From positions 62,001-126,000 of the forward strand of contig CAKULF010000004.1 of the NCBI GenBank assembly GCA_934667125.1: 64,000 nt of DNA. Reading direction: 5' to 3'. The translations under genes were made by a program, and so were the position numbers. Each line of letters opens with the position of its first letter. Positions within the stretch are counted from its first letter, which is position 1. The notes beneath the pieces were generated by a model, which was not told the origin of the DNA, did not search any database, and was given only the letters and a program-made list of their open reading frames with translations. This DNA comes from an uncultured Candidatus Melainabacteria bacterium. GTDB lineage: Bacteria; Cyanobacteriota; Vampirovibrionia; Gastranaerophilales; Gastranaerophilaceae. This document shows positions 25,921 to 34,177 of the stretch, piece after piece.

Positions 25921-26408
25921 TGGGAGAATTTCATTTTTTTAATACAGGCTATGAAGCCTTATTTTGCGGCTTATTAGCGGCTAGTATTGCTCAATTTATA
26001 AAAGTTTTAACATACCTTTGCACGCATAAAAAAATCAATTTTAAAATTTTTACAACAACTGGGGGCATGCCAAGCTCTCATACAGCAGGCGTTATCGCTC
26101 TATCAACTTCTGTTGCTTTAATAGACGGACTATCATCCATGCTTTTTGCAATTTCTCTTGGTTTTTCACTTGTAATTATGCAAGACGCTGCAGGGCTTAG
26201 ACGAGCAGCAGGCAAAACCGCAGCAACATTAAATCGCCTTGTTGATGAATTTGTTAAAGATAGAGAAGTAAAGCCCTATGAAGTTTTAAAAGAACTATTA
26301 GGACACACTCCATTAGAAGTTTTTTGCGGAATGATTTTAGGGATTATTATTCCTTTGATTGTTCATAATTATTCAACAATATTGGCTTATTTTGGCATAT
26401 GTGGTTAG
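25920..26408 (+). CDS. Divergent PAP2 family membrane protein
   Basis: A 162-residue membrane protein of the divergent PAP2 / DUF212 (YuiD-like) family, related to lipid phosphatases and vanadium haloperoxidases. Visible: TTGGMPSSHTAGV near 45-57, 'MQDAAGLRRAAGK' and 'LGHTPLEVFCG' near the C-terminus, in about four hydrophobic segments. It starts with GTG, sharing one base with the ispA stop. Placement after a prenyl diphosphate synthase suggests a polyprenyl-phosphate substrate, which is inference. Confidence 0.85.
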   Translation: MGEFHFFNTGYEALFCGLLAASIAQFIKVLTYLCTHKKINFKIFTTTGGMPSSHTAGVIALSTSVALIDGLSSMLFAISLGFSLVIMQDAAGLRRAAGKTAATLNRLVDEFVKDREVKPYEVLKELLGHTPLEVFCGMILGIIIPLIVHNYSTILAYFGICG

Positions 26409-26569
26409 TATTCTCTTTTTAACATTTGAGTTAAAGTCATGTCTTTTTTAACTTTGCTTTTGATTTTTTCTTTGGCATTTGTAAGTTTAAAAAAGTCATC
26501 GTTAAATTTGCACAATCCGATAGCGGAATTGTCGTCGTTGAATGTGAAAAGTCTTTTAATTATATCCAT
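26405..26569 (-). CDS. Very small protein (54 aa)
   Basis: A 54-residue basic, acidic-patch protein beginning MDIIKRLFTFND and ending MLKREY. It is shorter than common ORF cut-offs. It is likely real because an AGAGGT ribosome site lies 6-7 bases before the ATG, and the codons look like those of neighbouring genes. Its stop overlaps the stop of the PAP2-like gene, convergent. No family is known; the C-terminal half is Lys-rich and helix-prone. Confidence 0.5.
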   Translation of the reverse strand: MDIIKRLFTFNDDNSAIGLCKFNDDFFKLTNAKEKIKSKVKKDMTLTQMLKREY

Positions 26570-26686
26570 AAGTTACCTCTTTAAATATCTAATGATTTTT
26601 TAAAAAGTTTCAAATTATTTAATTAATATTATAGTTTTTTTAAATTGTTTTTTACTCATTATTTTAGTTATGGTTTAATTATATTT

Positions 26687-27415
26687 ATGGACAATTATTT
26701 TACTTTGGTTGAAAAAGATTATAATACAGACGAAATTTTTGATATTCTTTCAAAATCTGAAATTGATGATTTTGAAAAGATTTTTGCAATAATTAATATC
26801 AATTCTAAAGAAAAATTATCCAAAAACGATTTTAAAATTTTTATTAATCATCTGACAAATCAACCGACCCCAATTCGAGAAATAACGGCTCTAAAGCTTG
26901 AAGAGGCGGCAAAATTTAATAAGGAAAATTTTTTAGATGATTTTTCAATTTCAAAAATTTTAGATGGAATAATCGATATAAATCCTAATATTTCAAGGGC
27001 TGTGTGTAATATTATATCTATAAATCCGCACTTGAAGCTTGTTTTGGAAGATAAGATAATAGTAAAAATTGAAAATCTTATAGCTGAAATAAAAAAATAT
27101 GAAGAAGAAAATAAAGATTTTTTTGATAGCCATATAAGAAACACAAAAAACCATGCTAAAAATAAAAAATTATTTGCACTTTATTGGCTTTTAGAAGCTT
27201 TGTCGATTTGTATTAGTGAAAAAAATAGAGAAAAAATATTAAAAATTATAACATACACAATTAATTTTAAAGACTACACAATCAGGGAAAAAACGGCTAA
27301 AATATTACATTCTATCCAAAATCCTCCGACTGATTTGGTAAACAAAATTAAAGAAGATGTAAATTTTTATGTAAAAAATCAAGTTTATGATAATATAGAG
27401 GATGAAATAGACTAA
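26687..27415 (+). CDS. Alpha-helical, HEAT-like hypothetical protein
   Basis: A 242-residue all-alpha acidic protein. Repeated helix pairs with 'IREITALKLEEAAKF' and 'IREKTAKILHSIQNPP' patterns suggest HEAT-like repeats. An in-frame start at 26645 adds hydrophobic residues; the ATG at 26687 has an extended -10 (TGGTTTAAT, 26671-26679) seven bases upstream, so it is the better start and implies a leaderless mRNA. It lies 12 bases before efp, so the four genes to cca may be read from here too. Function unknown. Confidence 0.65.
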   Translation: MDNYFTLVEKDYNTDEIFDILSKSEIDDFEKIFAIININSKEKLSKNDFKIFINHLTNQPTPIREITALKLEEAAKFNKENFLDDFSISKILDGIIDINPNISRAVCNIISINPHLKLVLEDKIIVKIENLIAEIKKYEEENKDFFDSHIRNTKNHAKNKKLFALYWLLEALSICISEKNREKILKIITYTINFKDYTIREKTAKILHSIQNPPTDLVNKIKEDVNFYVKNQVYDNIEDEID

Positions 27416-27427
27416 AGGGAATTTTAT

Positions 27428-27985
27428 ATGATTTCAGTAAACGATTTAAAAACAGGGTTAACCCTTGATATTGAGGGAAAACTTTGGTCAGTAGTTGAAT
27501 TTTTACACGTTAAACCTGGTAAAGGTGCGGCTTTTGTTAGAACAAAATTAAAAAATGTTGAAACAGGTCAAGTTGTTGAAAAAACATTCAGAGCTGGCGA
27601 AAAAGTTGCAAAAGCAATGCTAGACAGACGTGAAATGCAATATTTATATAAAGAAGGTAATGACCTTGTTATGATGGACTTGGAAACATACGAGCAGTTA
27701 CCTGTGCCTGCTGAAACTGTTGGCGACGGCATTAAATATTTAAAAGAAAACATGACAGTTCAAATTTTAATGCATGATTCAAAAATCATCGGTATTGATT
27801 TACCAAACTTTGTTGAATTAGAAGTTATTGACACTCCTCCTGCTGAAAAGGGAAATACTGCTCAAGGCGGTTCTAAACCTGCAACTCTTGAAGGTGGTGC
27901 TGTTGTTAACGTTCCATTCTTCATCTCAGTTGGTGATGTATTAAAAATTGATACTCGTACTAATGAATTCTTGTCTAGAATTTAA
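27428..27985 (+). CDS. efp: Elongation factor P
   Basis: A 185-residue EF-P that relieves ribosome stalling at proline runs. The beta3-Omega loop carries HVKPGKGAAFVRTKLKN, with a lysine at the modified position, so lysylation (EpmA type) or an unmodified/other Lys form is expected rather than rhamnosyl-Arg. No modification enzyme is in the window. It is 9 bases before accB, the common efp-accB-accC order. Confidence 0.97.
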   Translation: MISVNDLKTGLTLDIEGKLWSVVEFLHVKPGKGAAFVRTKLKNVETGQVVEKTFRAGEKVAKAMLDRREMQYLYKEGNDLVMMDLETYEQLPVPAETVGDGIKYLKENMTVQILMHDSKIIGIDLPNFVELEVIDTPPAEKGNTAQGGSKPATLEGGAVVNVPFFISVGDVLKIDTRTNEFLSRI

Positions 27986-27994
27986 GGAGAAAAT

Positions 27995-28450
27995 ATGAAA
28001 TACGAAATAGAATATATTGAAAAAATTGCCAAAATCATCAAAGACAACGATTTAACGGAAATCGTTTTAGAAGACGGCGAACAAGCAATCGCAGTTAGAA
28101 AAGAAGGACAAGTCGTGGCTGCGGCTGCTCCTGTTGTTGCTCCTGCACCTGTTGCAGCGCCTGCTGTTAATAATGCACTTGCAGGTGTTCAAAAAGAAGA
28201 AAAACCTGCTGTTAAAGGCACACCGATTACTTCTCCAATGGTTGGTGCATTCTATGCTGCACCTGCTCCGGGGGCTAAACCGTTTGTTAAAGTTGGTGAT
28301 ACAGTTAGCGTTGGACAAGTGGTTTGTATCGTTGAAGCTATGAAATTGATGAATGAAATTGAATCAGAAGTTTCAGGAAAAGTTGTACAAATCTGTGTGG
28401 AAGACGGTCAAAGCGTTGAATATGGACAAGTTTTAATGTATGTTGAATAA
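27995..28450 (+). CDS. accB: Biotin carboxyl carrier protein of acetyl-CoA carboxylase
   Basis: A 151-residue BCCP. The Pro/Ala-rich linker (AAAPVVAPAPVAAPAV region) leads to a biotinyl domain with the biotin-attachment motif EAMKLMNE. The lysine of AMKL receives biotin. AAGGAG precedes the ATG. Co-transcribed with efp and accC. Confidence 0.97.
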   Translation: MKYEIEYIEKIAKIIKDNDLTEIVLEDGEQAIAVRKEGQVVAAAAPVVAPAPVAAPAVNNALAGVQKEEKPAVKGTPITSPMVGAFYAAPAPGAKPFVKVGDTVSVGQVVCIVEAMKLMNEIESEVSGKVVQICVEDGQSVEYGQVLMYVE

Positions 28451-28475
28451 ACATACATTTTTTAAGGTATAAAAT

Positions 28476-29840
28476 ATGTTTAAGAAAGTATTAATAGCAA
28501 ATAGAGGCGAAATTGCCATCAGAATAATTAGAGCCTGCAAGGAATTAGGAATATCAACAGTAGCTGTTTATTCTCAGGCTGACGCAAATAGTTTACATGT
28601 TTCTTTGGCTGATGAAGCATATTGTATTGGTCCAAACCAAAGTGCAAAAAGCTATTTACATATTCCTGCTTTAATCTCTGTAGCTTTAACAACAGGGGCT
28701 GACGCTATTCATCCTGGATACGGATTTTTATCTGAAAGAGCGGATTTTGTAGATATATGTGAAGAACATCATATCAAATTTATTGGTCCATCATCTACTG
28801 CTATGCGCAAAATGGGCGATAAAGCGACTGCTCGTGAAACAATGGAAGCAAACGGAGTTCCAATTACTCCTGGGCTTGGAATTGTTGATGATACTGATAC
28901 TATTCGTGAATTTGTTAAAGAAGTCGGTTATCCAATCATCATTAAAGCAACAGCAGGCGGTGGCGGAAAAGGTATGAGAATTGTTCGCAAGGACGAAGAA
29001 CTTGATGATTCATTTAATTTATGTCGTCAAGAAGCTCAAAATTCTTTTGCAAATCCTGATGTTTATGTTGAAAAATTCGTTGAAAATCCTCGCCATATCG
29101 AAGTTCAAATCTTAGCAGACAGCTATGGAAATGTTATTCATTTGGGCGAAAGAGATTGTTCTGTTCAAAGAAGAAATCAAAAACTTCTTGAAGAAGCTCC
29201 ATCAAGCGCTATATCTGAAGATATCAGACAAAAAATGGGTGAAGCTGCTATTAGTGCTGCTAAATCAATTAATTATGAGGGAACAGGCACAATCGAATTT
29301 TTATTAGATGAATCTGATCCAAAAAATAAAAAATTCTATTTTATGGAAATGAATACTCGTGTTCAAGTTGAACATTGTGTAACAGAAATGATTTCAAATA
29401 TTGATATTGTTAAAGAGCAAATCAGAGTTGCACAAGGCGAAAAGCTTTCATACAGCCAAAAAGACGTAAATTTAATGGGGCATGCTATTGAATGTCGTAT
29501 TAATGCTGAAGATTTTGAAAAATGCTTTATGCCATGCCCAGGAGAAATTGAAGGCTACATCGCTCCTGGTGGTTTTGGAACAAGAGTAGATTCTCACGTT
29601 TACACAGGTTATAAAATCCCTCCTTATTACGATTCGCTTGTCGGAAAAGTAATTTGTTGGGGTCGAGATAGGGAAGAAGCTAGAAAACGTATGTTGAGAG
29701 CGCTTGATGATTATATTATCACAGGGGTTAAAACAACAATCGGTTTCCACAAAAAAATCTTGAACAATCCAAACTTTATTTCGGGTGATTTTAATACAAG
29801 TTTCATTGAAAAAAATTACCCTGAGGTATTGAAAAAATAA
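28476..29840 (+). CDS. accC: Biotin carboxylase subunit of acetyl-CoA carboxylase
   Basis: A 454-residue ATP-grasp biotin carboxylase: it carboxylates biotin on AccB with bicarbonate and ATP. Family motifs include 'KVLIANRGEIAIRIIRACKELG', the glycine-rich ATP lid GGGGKGMR, and 'EMNTRVQVEHCVTE'. Length is standard. Its TAA overlaps the ATG of the next gene by one base. Confidence 0.98.
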   Translation: MFKKVLIANRGEIAIRIIRACKELGISTVAVYSQADANSLHVSLADEAYCIGPNQSAKSYLHIPALISVALTTGADAIHPGYGFLSERADFVDICEEHHIKFIGPSSTAMRKMGDKATARETMEANGVPITPGLGIVDDTDTIREFVKEVGYPIIIKATAGGGGKGMRIVRKDEELDDSFNLCRQEAQNSFANPDVYVEKFVENPRHIEVQILADSYGNVIHLGERDCSVQRRNQKLLEEAPSSAISEDIRQKMGEAAISAAKSINYEGTGTIEFLLDESDPKNKKFYFMEMNTRVQVEHCVTEMISNIDIVKEQIRVAQGEKLSYSQKDVNLMGHAIECRINAEDFEKCFMPCPGEIEGYIAPGGFGTRVDSHVYTGYKIPPYYDSLVGKVICWGRDREEARKRMLRALDDYIITGVKTTIGFHKKILNNPNFISGDFNTSFIEKNYPEVLKK

Positions 29841-30970
29841 TGAAATTAAATTTCGATAATGAAATAGAAAATTTATTAAAACTGATTATAAAAAACGCCC
29901 AAGAACAAAATTTGAGGGTGTTTTTTGTAGGCGGTGTTGTTCGTGATTATTTTTTAAATCTTGAAAATAAAGACCTAGACTTAATTTTAGAAGGAAATGC
30001 TATAGATTTTTCTTCTAAATTGCCCCCTGAAATTAAAATTAAATCAATTCATAAAGATTTTGCAACGGTAAAATTGCAATATAAAAATTCTCAAATCGAT
30101 TTAGCTTCAACTCGTGTCGAAAAATATCCGTACTATAGCTGTTTACCAAATGTTGAAGCTGTTGGCGTTGATATTAAAAAAGATGTTACAAGGCGAGATT
30201 TTACGGTTAATTCGCTGTATTTGGAGCTTTCTATAAAAAACAATGAAATTTGCTACAAACTAATTGATTTGGTTGATGGGGTTAATGATATAAATAAAAA
30301 AATCTTAAAATCGTTGCACAATAAGACTTATTATGATGATTTTACAAGGATTTTAAGAGGAATAAACTTCAAAAATCGCTTTGGGTTTGATTTTTCTTTG
30401 GATGACAAAAAATTAATTAAAAATTTTATTTCAAATTTTAAAGAAGATTATTTTAAAAACGCAAGCATAGATAGGATTATGGCTGTATTTTTTGATATTT
30501 TAAAAACAAAAAGCTATATCTTAAATTTAAAAGATATAGCTAAATATAAGCTATATAAGATTTTTGGGGTTGATGAATTAAAAATTGATTATAAAAAAAT
30601 TAAAAAAATAGTTGATGAATTAAACTTAGATAATAATAGCATTAGTCAATTTGTTTTAAAAATTTTACAAGCTAAAAACCCTGAAAACTATAGCTATGAT
30701 GATGTTTTTGAACTATTTAAAAAGTTTGAAAAATTAAATCTTGATGAGATTTCTTATTATTTTTATTTTAATTATGGAAAATTAAAAAATTATAAAAAAT
30801 ATCAAAATACTCCTCTTTTTATAACCGGAAAAGACCTTATAAATCTAGGGTTTGAGGGTAAAAAAATAGGCGAGATTTTAAATAATCTTAAAAAAATAAA
30901 ATATAAAAACCCATCAAAATTTTTAGATAAAAATGATGAAATTAAATATGTAAAAATGAGCTATTGTTAA
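29840..30970 (+). CDS. cca: CCA tRNA nucleotidyltransferase / poly(A) polymerase family
   Basis: A 376-residue class II nucleotidyltransferase. The head shows VFFVGGVVRDYFLNLENKDLDL, the GGxVRD and DxD signature, then RRDFTVNSLYLELS and 'TRILRGINFKNRFGF'. It likely adds CCA to tRNA 3' ends. That fits the window: tRNA-Cys has no encoded CCA while tRNA-Leu does. A poly(A)-polymerase role cannot be excluded. It overlaps accC by one base and ends at a terminator. Confidence 0.87.
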   Translation: MKLNFDNEIENLLKLIIKNAQEQNLRVFFVGGVVRDYFLNLENKDLDLILEGNAIDFSSKLPPEIKIKSIHKDFATVKLQYKNSQIDLASTRVEKYPYYSCLPNVEAVGVDIKKDVTRRDFTVNSLYLELSIKNNEICYKLIDLVDGVNDINKKILKSLHNKTYYDDFTRILRGINFKNRFGFDFSLDDKKLIKNFISNFKEDYFKNASIDRIMAVFFDILKTKSYILNLKDIAKYKLYKIFGVDELKIDYKKIKKIVDELNLDNNSISQFVLKILQAKNPENYSYDDVFELFKKFEKLNLDEISYYFYFNYGKLKNYKKYQNTPLFITGKDLINLGFEGKKIGEILNNLKKIKYKNPSKFLDKNDEIKYVKMSYC

Positions 30971-31005
30971 AAATCTTAACAATTCAAAATAGCTTTAAAT
31001 TAAGT

Positions 31006-31035
31006 GCCCAATAAATAATATGGGCGTTTTTGTGT
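31006..31035 (+). terminator. Rho-independent terminator after cca
   Basis: GCCCA (31006-31010) and TGGGC (31021-31025) form a short stem with a 10-base AT-rich loop, followed by GTTTTTGTG. It closes the efp-accB-accC-cca unit. Confidence 0.6.
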
Positions 31036-31077
31036 TTCAAATATTAAAAATGTTAACTTAAATTTGATTAATTCTGT

Positions 31078-31107
31078 TTGAAAAAAATTTATAGAGGAAT
31101 TTATAAA
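31078..31107 (+). promoter_or_regulatory. Candidate flagellin promoter
   Basis: TTGAAA (31078-31083), an 18-base spacer and TATAAA (31102-31107), about 70 bases before the flagellin start. I do not see a sigma-28 TAAA/GCCGATAA pair, so the promoter class is uncertain. Confidence 0.4.
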
Positions 31108-31177
31108 TCATACAAGTTAATACTAGTTTAAATAAACACGGAAGTACAAGAAGCTATTAAATGAAAGGAGCTCATTT

Positions 31178-32029
31178 ATGTCAGTAGTTATTAACACCAA
31201 TGTGGATTCAGTTAAAATCCAAAATTGCTTAACAACATCAACAAGCAAATTGTCAGACGCAATGCAACGTATGTCAACAGGCTTGAAGATTAACAGCGCA
31301 AAAGATGATGCTGCAGGCACAATCATTTCAGCAAAAATGGGCGTTCAATTGAACGGTAACAAAATTGCTCAAAACAACGTACAAAGTGCTAATGCAATGT
31401 TATCAACAACTGAAGGCAATTTGGGTGTAGTACAAGACAACTTAACACGTATTCGTGATTTAACACTTCAAGCTCACAACGGAACATATTCTGCAACAGA
31501 ATTAGATGCTATGCAAGCTGAAGTTGATGAACGTATTGCTGAAATCAACCGTGTAAGCGATTCTGCAAAATATTCAGATTTGCAATTATTCGGTGGTGAT
31601 TTAAAAGACAAAGGCGCAGTTTTCCAAGTTGGCGCTAATGGTTCATCAAATGACGCAATTACAGCAGCAGGCGACATCTTTAAATCAGTAAAATTTAATG
31701 ATGTAACAGGCGAAACTAATTTTAAATTATCAGACGCAGTATCAAATCAAACTAAATTTTCAGCAGCATTAGGTAACTTAGATAAAGCAATTTCTGATAT
31801 TGCTTCAAGACAATCAAAAGTTGGTTCTGCTCAAAACCGTTTAGATTCAGCTTTAGATACTCTAACAACTCAATACACTAACTTATCTGCTGCTAAATCT
31901 GTTATTACAGATGCTGATATCGCTCAAGAAGCTTCAGATTACACAAATGCAAATATTCTACAACAAGTATCAACTTCTTTGTTAGCACAAGCAAACCAAG
32001 CTCCATCAATCGCTTTAAGCTTAGTATAA
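31178..32029 (+). CDS. fliC: Flagellin (short, D0/D1 only)
   Basis: A 283-residue flagellin that forms the filament. The N-terminal D0/D1 helix signature is clear (INTNVDSVKIQ, MSTGLKINSAKDDAAG) and the C-terminal coil ends ANILQQVSTSLLAQANQAPSIALSLV. There is almost no central variable domain, so the filament should be thin and smooth. The 'LTRIRDLTLQAHNGT' and 'EVDERIAEINRVS' segments correspond to the TLR5-contact region of enteric flagellins, with the key Arg and Glu present; recognition by TLR5 is inference. AAAGGAG precedes the ATG. It is far from the export genes and ends at a strong terminator. Confidence 0.95.
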   Translation: MSVVINTNVDSVKIQNCLTTSTSKLSDAMQRMSTGLKINSAKDDAAGTIISAKMGVQLNGNKIAQNNVQSANAMLSTTEGNLGVVQDNLTRIRDLTLQAHNGTYSATELDAMQAEVDERIAEINRVSDSAKYSDLQLFGGDLKDKGAVFQVGANGSSNDAITAAGDIFKSVKFNDVTGETNFKLSDAVSNQTKFSAALGNLDKAISDIASRQSKVGSAQNRLDSALDTLTTQYTNLSAAKSVITDADIAQEASDYTNANILQQVSTSLLAQANQAPSIALSLV

Positions 32030-32057
32030 TAAGAAGTTTGAATAAAATAGATTTTTT

Positions 32058-32088
32058 AGCCTCCAATTTTGGAGGCTTTTGTTTTTTT
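32058..32088 (+). terminator. Rho-independent terminator between flagellin and XRE gene
   Basis: AGCCTCC (32058-32064) pairs with GGAGGCT (32071-32077), followed by a T-rich run. It lies just after the flagellin stop; T runs on the other strand may also serve the convergent XRE gene. Confidence 0.85.
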
Positions 32089-32362
32089 ATAAATCCATCA
32101 AAGTAAAATCTTTGGGCAACTTTTTTTCCAATTCCAGCATTAAATAAGATAATTTAATATTTAAAGCTTCGCAAATTGAAAGCAAGGAAATCAATTTCGG
32201 CTCGTTAACCCCGTTTTCAATTCTGCTTATCATTGATTTAGGTATGTCAAATTCATCAGCCAAAAGCCTTTGCGATTTTCCCCGTTTTTCTCTTTCTTCT
32301 TTTATAATCTGCGCTAAAACTTCAATTACAATCTTAGCTTTTTTGGAATTCACATGTTGCAT
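32087..32362 (-). CDS. XRE-family HTH transcription regulator
   Basis: A 91-residue regulator, almost entirely a helix-turn-helix domain of the XRE/Cro type: 'REKRGKSQRLLADEFDIPKSMISRIENGVNEPKLISLLSICEALN' spans about residues 24-69, with the recognition helix around PKSMISRIENG. No sensor domain follows. Its start faces the pilin-like gene, 68 bases away, across inverted repeats at 32362-32406, so self-repression and control of the pilin-like gene are plausible (inference). Confidence 0.85.
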   Translation of the reverse strand: MQHVNSKKAKIVIEVLAQIIKEEREKRGKSQRLLADEFDIPKSMISRIENGVNEPKLISLLSICEALNIKLSYLMLELEKKLPKDFTLMDL

Positions 32363-32406
32363 ATATAGAATTGTATGATATAGTGTTTATAACTATATTC
32401 TATATA
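32362..32406. promoter_or_regulatory. Inverted repeats, candidate XRE operator
   Basis: ATATAGT (32378-32384) and ACTATAT (32392-32398) form a perfect inverted repeat with a 7-base spacer. An outer pair, TATATAGAA (32362-32370) and TTCTATATA (32398-32406), is also perfect. They fill the divergent region between the XRE gene and the pilin-like gene. Confidence 0.5.
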
Positions 32407-32430
32407 TAGAACCACAGACACTGGAGTAAC

Positions 32431-33969
32431 ATGAAAAACGATAATTTAAGAAAAGGCTTCACATTAGCGGAAATCATGGTGGCGCTTGTTGTAATTGGCA
32501 TAATCACAAGTATAATCCTGCCTGTTGCATATAATAATTTGCCAAGTGAAAAAGTCATGAAATTTAAAAAGGGCAATGCAACATTAGCTAAAGTAATAAA
32601 CGAGCTTGTTATGTCGGGCGAATACTATATGGCTGGCGACCTTGGCACAGATAACAATGGTAGCGGAGTTTCGGCTACATATTTTTGTGAAACTTTTTCA
32701 GATCTTGTGACGACAAAAAGAATTAATTGCTTAAATACGGATAATGGTGATTATAAAATTGGGATGTACAGGCTTGAGGGCATGGGGTCAGAAACCTTGT
32801 CAGACAAGAAAACCTCTGCTTTAAAATATGTTGATTCAATGTGCAAGCAATATCATCCGAAAGACAAAAATAATAAAGAAACTTTTGAGATAATAACATC
32901 AGATAATGTTAAATTTTACACAATTAACCCTGCGACAACTTTTTCTACAAAAGCCCCAAATGCTAGTTATGATATGTTTTCGCCTTGTTTGCAAACATAT
33001 AAAATTATGTGTATGCAAGTTGATGACGAGATTTTTGGTTATGGAATAAGAAAAGACGGAAGAATTATGGCAGGCGAAAGAGCGCTTGCTTGGATGGAAA
33101 AATCCATTCAATCTAAAGAGGATGAAAACAATATCGAAATTCAAAATATTGGATTGGTTAATGTTGCTTTTAGCGCAGCAGATTCGACAAATGCTTTGAG
33201 CTGTAAATCTCAGCCATATCAAAACACTGTTCCTGATATTAATAGCGGAAATAATTCCAACACTTCGGGTGGAACAAATGGTGGAAATAGCTCTGGTGGA
33301 AATACGAGCGGTGGAAGTTCATCAAGTGGGTCAGGAAGTAGCTCAAGCGGAAGCACAAGTGGCGGAAGTTCTTCTGGTGGGTCAGGAAGTAGCTCAAGCG
33401 GAAGCTCAAGCGGTGGAACGTCAAGCGGAAGCTCGAGTGGTAATAGTGGAACAACATATACGCCTAGTGAGGGTCTCTATGGTAAGCAAGTAACGACAAC
33501 TATTCCTACATCTAATTTCTTAGCCTCTAAACAATCAATAGGGTCGACTAATTGCAGTAATGGAATGAGCACGGGCAACAACGATAAAAATTGCAACGAA
33601 TTTAAACTTGCTTCGCCTGTCGAATGTGAATCAGGGAGTGACTGTTTCAGACGTTATAAAGCTACGTGCTCTGCGGCGTGCGGAGAAGCAAATTTATCAT
33701 TAAATTCTTGGAATACTAGTGGCACATGTACTTGTGCTAGCAGTTATTATTCCGGAAACTTGGTGGGGGTTGGTTATCTTACAACGCCTGGCAAGCAAGT
33801 GAAAGACAGTAGTGGTGTCACAACATGTCAAGCTATAAATAATCCTTGTCAATCTTTTTGTGCGAGCAAAGGTTTTAGTGGCGGAAAAATTATGAATGAT
33901 AACTATGGCTATGGTGTTAGTGGCAGTGATGACTGTAGCGTGCAATTTTATAATTGTTCATGCAAATAA
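32431..33969 (+). CDS. Large type IV pilin-like protein with Ser/Gly stalk and Cys-rich C-terminus
   Basis: A 512-residue prepilin-like protein. The class III signal is textbook: KG-FTLAEIMVALVVIGIITSI, cleavage after Gly9 with Glu at mature position 5. A globular N-terminal part (about 35-265) with several Cys is followed by a Ser/Gly-only stalk (about 271-345) and a C-terminal domain with 14 cysteines (346-512). Ordinary pilins are 130-200 residues, so this is a giant, perhaps a tip pilin or adhesin. The stalk DNA contains a 51-bp tandem repeat. GGAG precedes the ATG. No other pilus gene is nearby. Confidence 0.82.
   Translation: MKNDNLRKGFTLAEIMVALVVIGIITSIILPVAYNNLPSEKVMKFKKGNATLAKVINELVMSGEYYMAGDLGTDNNGSGVSATYFCETFSDLVTTKRINCLNTDNGDYKIGMYRLEGMGSETLSDKKTSALKYVDSMCKQYHPKDKNNKETFEIITSDNVKFYTINPATTFSTKAPNASYDMFSPCLQTYKIMCMQVDDEIFGYGIRKDGRIMAGERALAWMEKSIQSKEDENNIEIQNIGLVNVAFSAADSTNALSCKSQPYQNTVPDINSGNNSNTSGGTNGGNSSGGNTSGGSSSSGSGSSSSGSTSGGSSSGGSGSSSSGSSSGGTSSGSSSGNSGTTYTPSEGLYGKQVTTTIPTSNFLASKQSIGSTNCSNGMSTGNNDKNCNEFKLASPVECESGSDCFRRYKATCSAACGEANLSLNSWNTSGTCTCASSYYSGNLVGVGYLTTPGKQVKDSSGVTTCQAINNPCQSFCASKGFSGGKIMNDNYGYGVSGSDDCSVQFYNCSCK
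33310..33411 (+). repeat. 51-bp tandem repeat (two copies) in the Ser/Gly stalk
   Basis: Positions 33310-33360 and 33361-33411 are near-identical 51-base units, each encoding 17 residues of the GGSSS..GSGSSSSGS type. This suggests recent expansion by slippage or unequal exchange; copy number could differ between strains. Confidence 0.8.
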
Positions 33970-34003
33970 GATAACAATAAGTTGTATATAATAAAGGAGT
34001 TAC

Positions 34004-34177
34004 ATGACAAAAAAAGAAAAAATATTAGCCATATCTTTAGTTATTTCAATGTTTATGTTGATAACTTCATCGATATGTACATTAATAAAAAATAAACCTG
34101 AAAATTCAAAATTCGCAATAGAAATATTAATCGAAAAATGTCAGTCTAAAATGTTTTTTAAAAACGACATGCGATGA
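34004..34177 (+). CDS. Very small single-pass membrane protein (57 aa)
   Basis: A 57-residue protein with one membrane helix (about 7-28) and a short polar tail containing two cysteines. A strong AAGGAG ribosome site lies 6 bases before the ATG, 34 bases after the pilin-like gene, so it is probably co-transcribed with it. Its last 37 bases overlap the 3' end of rnhB on the other strand. No family is recognised; it could be an accessory factor for the pilin-like protein (inference). Confidence 0.5.
   Translation: MTKKEKILAISLVISMFMLITSSICTLIKNKPENSKFAIEILIEKCQSKMFFKNDMR

Noticed and set aside
28067..28318. Antisense ORF opposite accB
   Set aside because: Lies fully opposite the biotin carrier protein, has no start signals; a shadow of the Pro/Ala linker codons.
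31021..31177. Sigma-28 promoter for flagellin
   Set aside because: No TAAA-N15-GCCGATAA-like pair is visible; only a sigma-70-like candidate was found.
33239..33493. ORFs on both strands over the Ser/Gly stalk
   Set aside because: Repeat-driven open frames of the low-complexity region; the prepilin frame is the coherent one.
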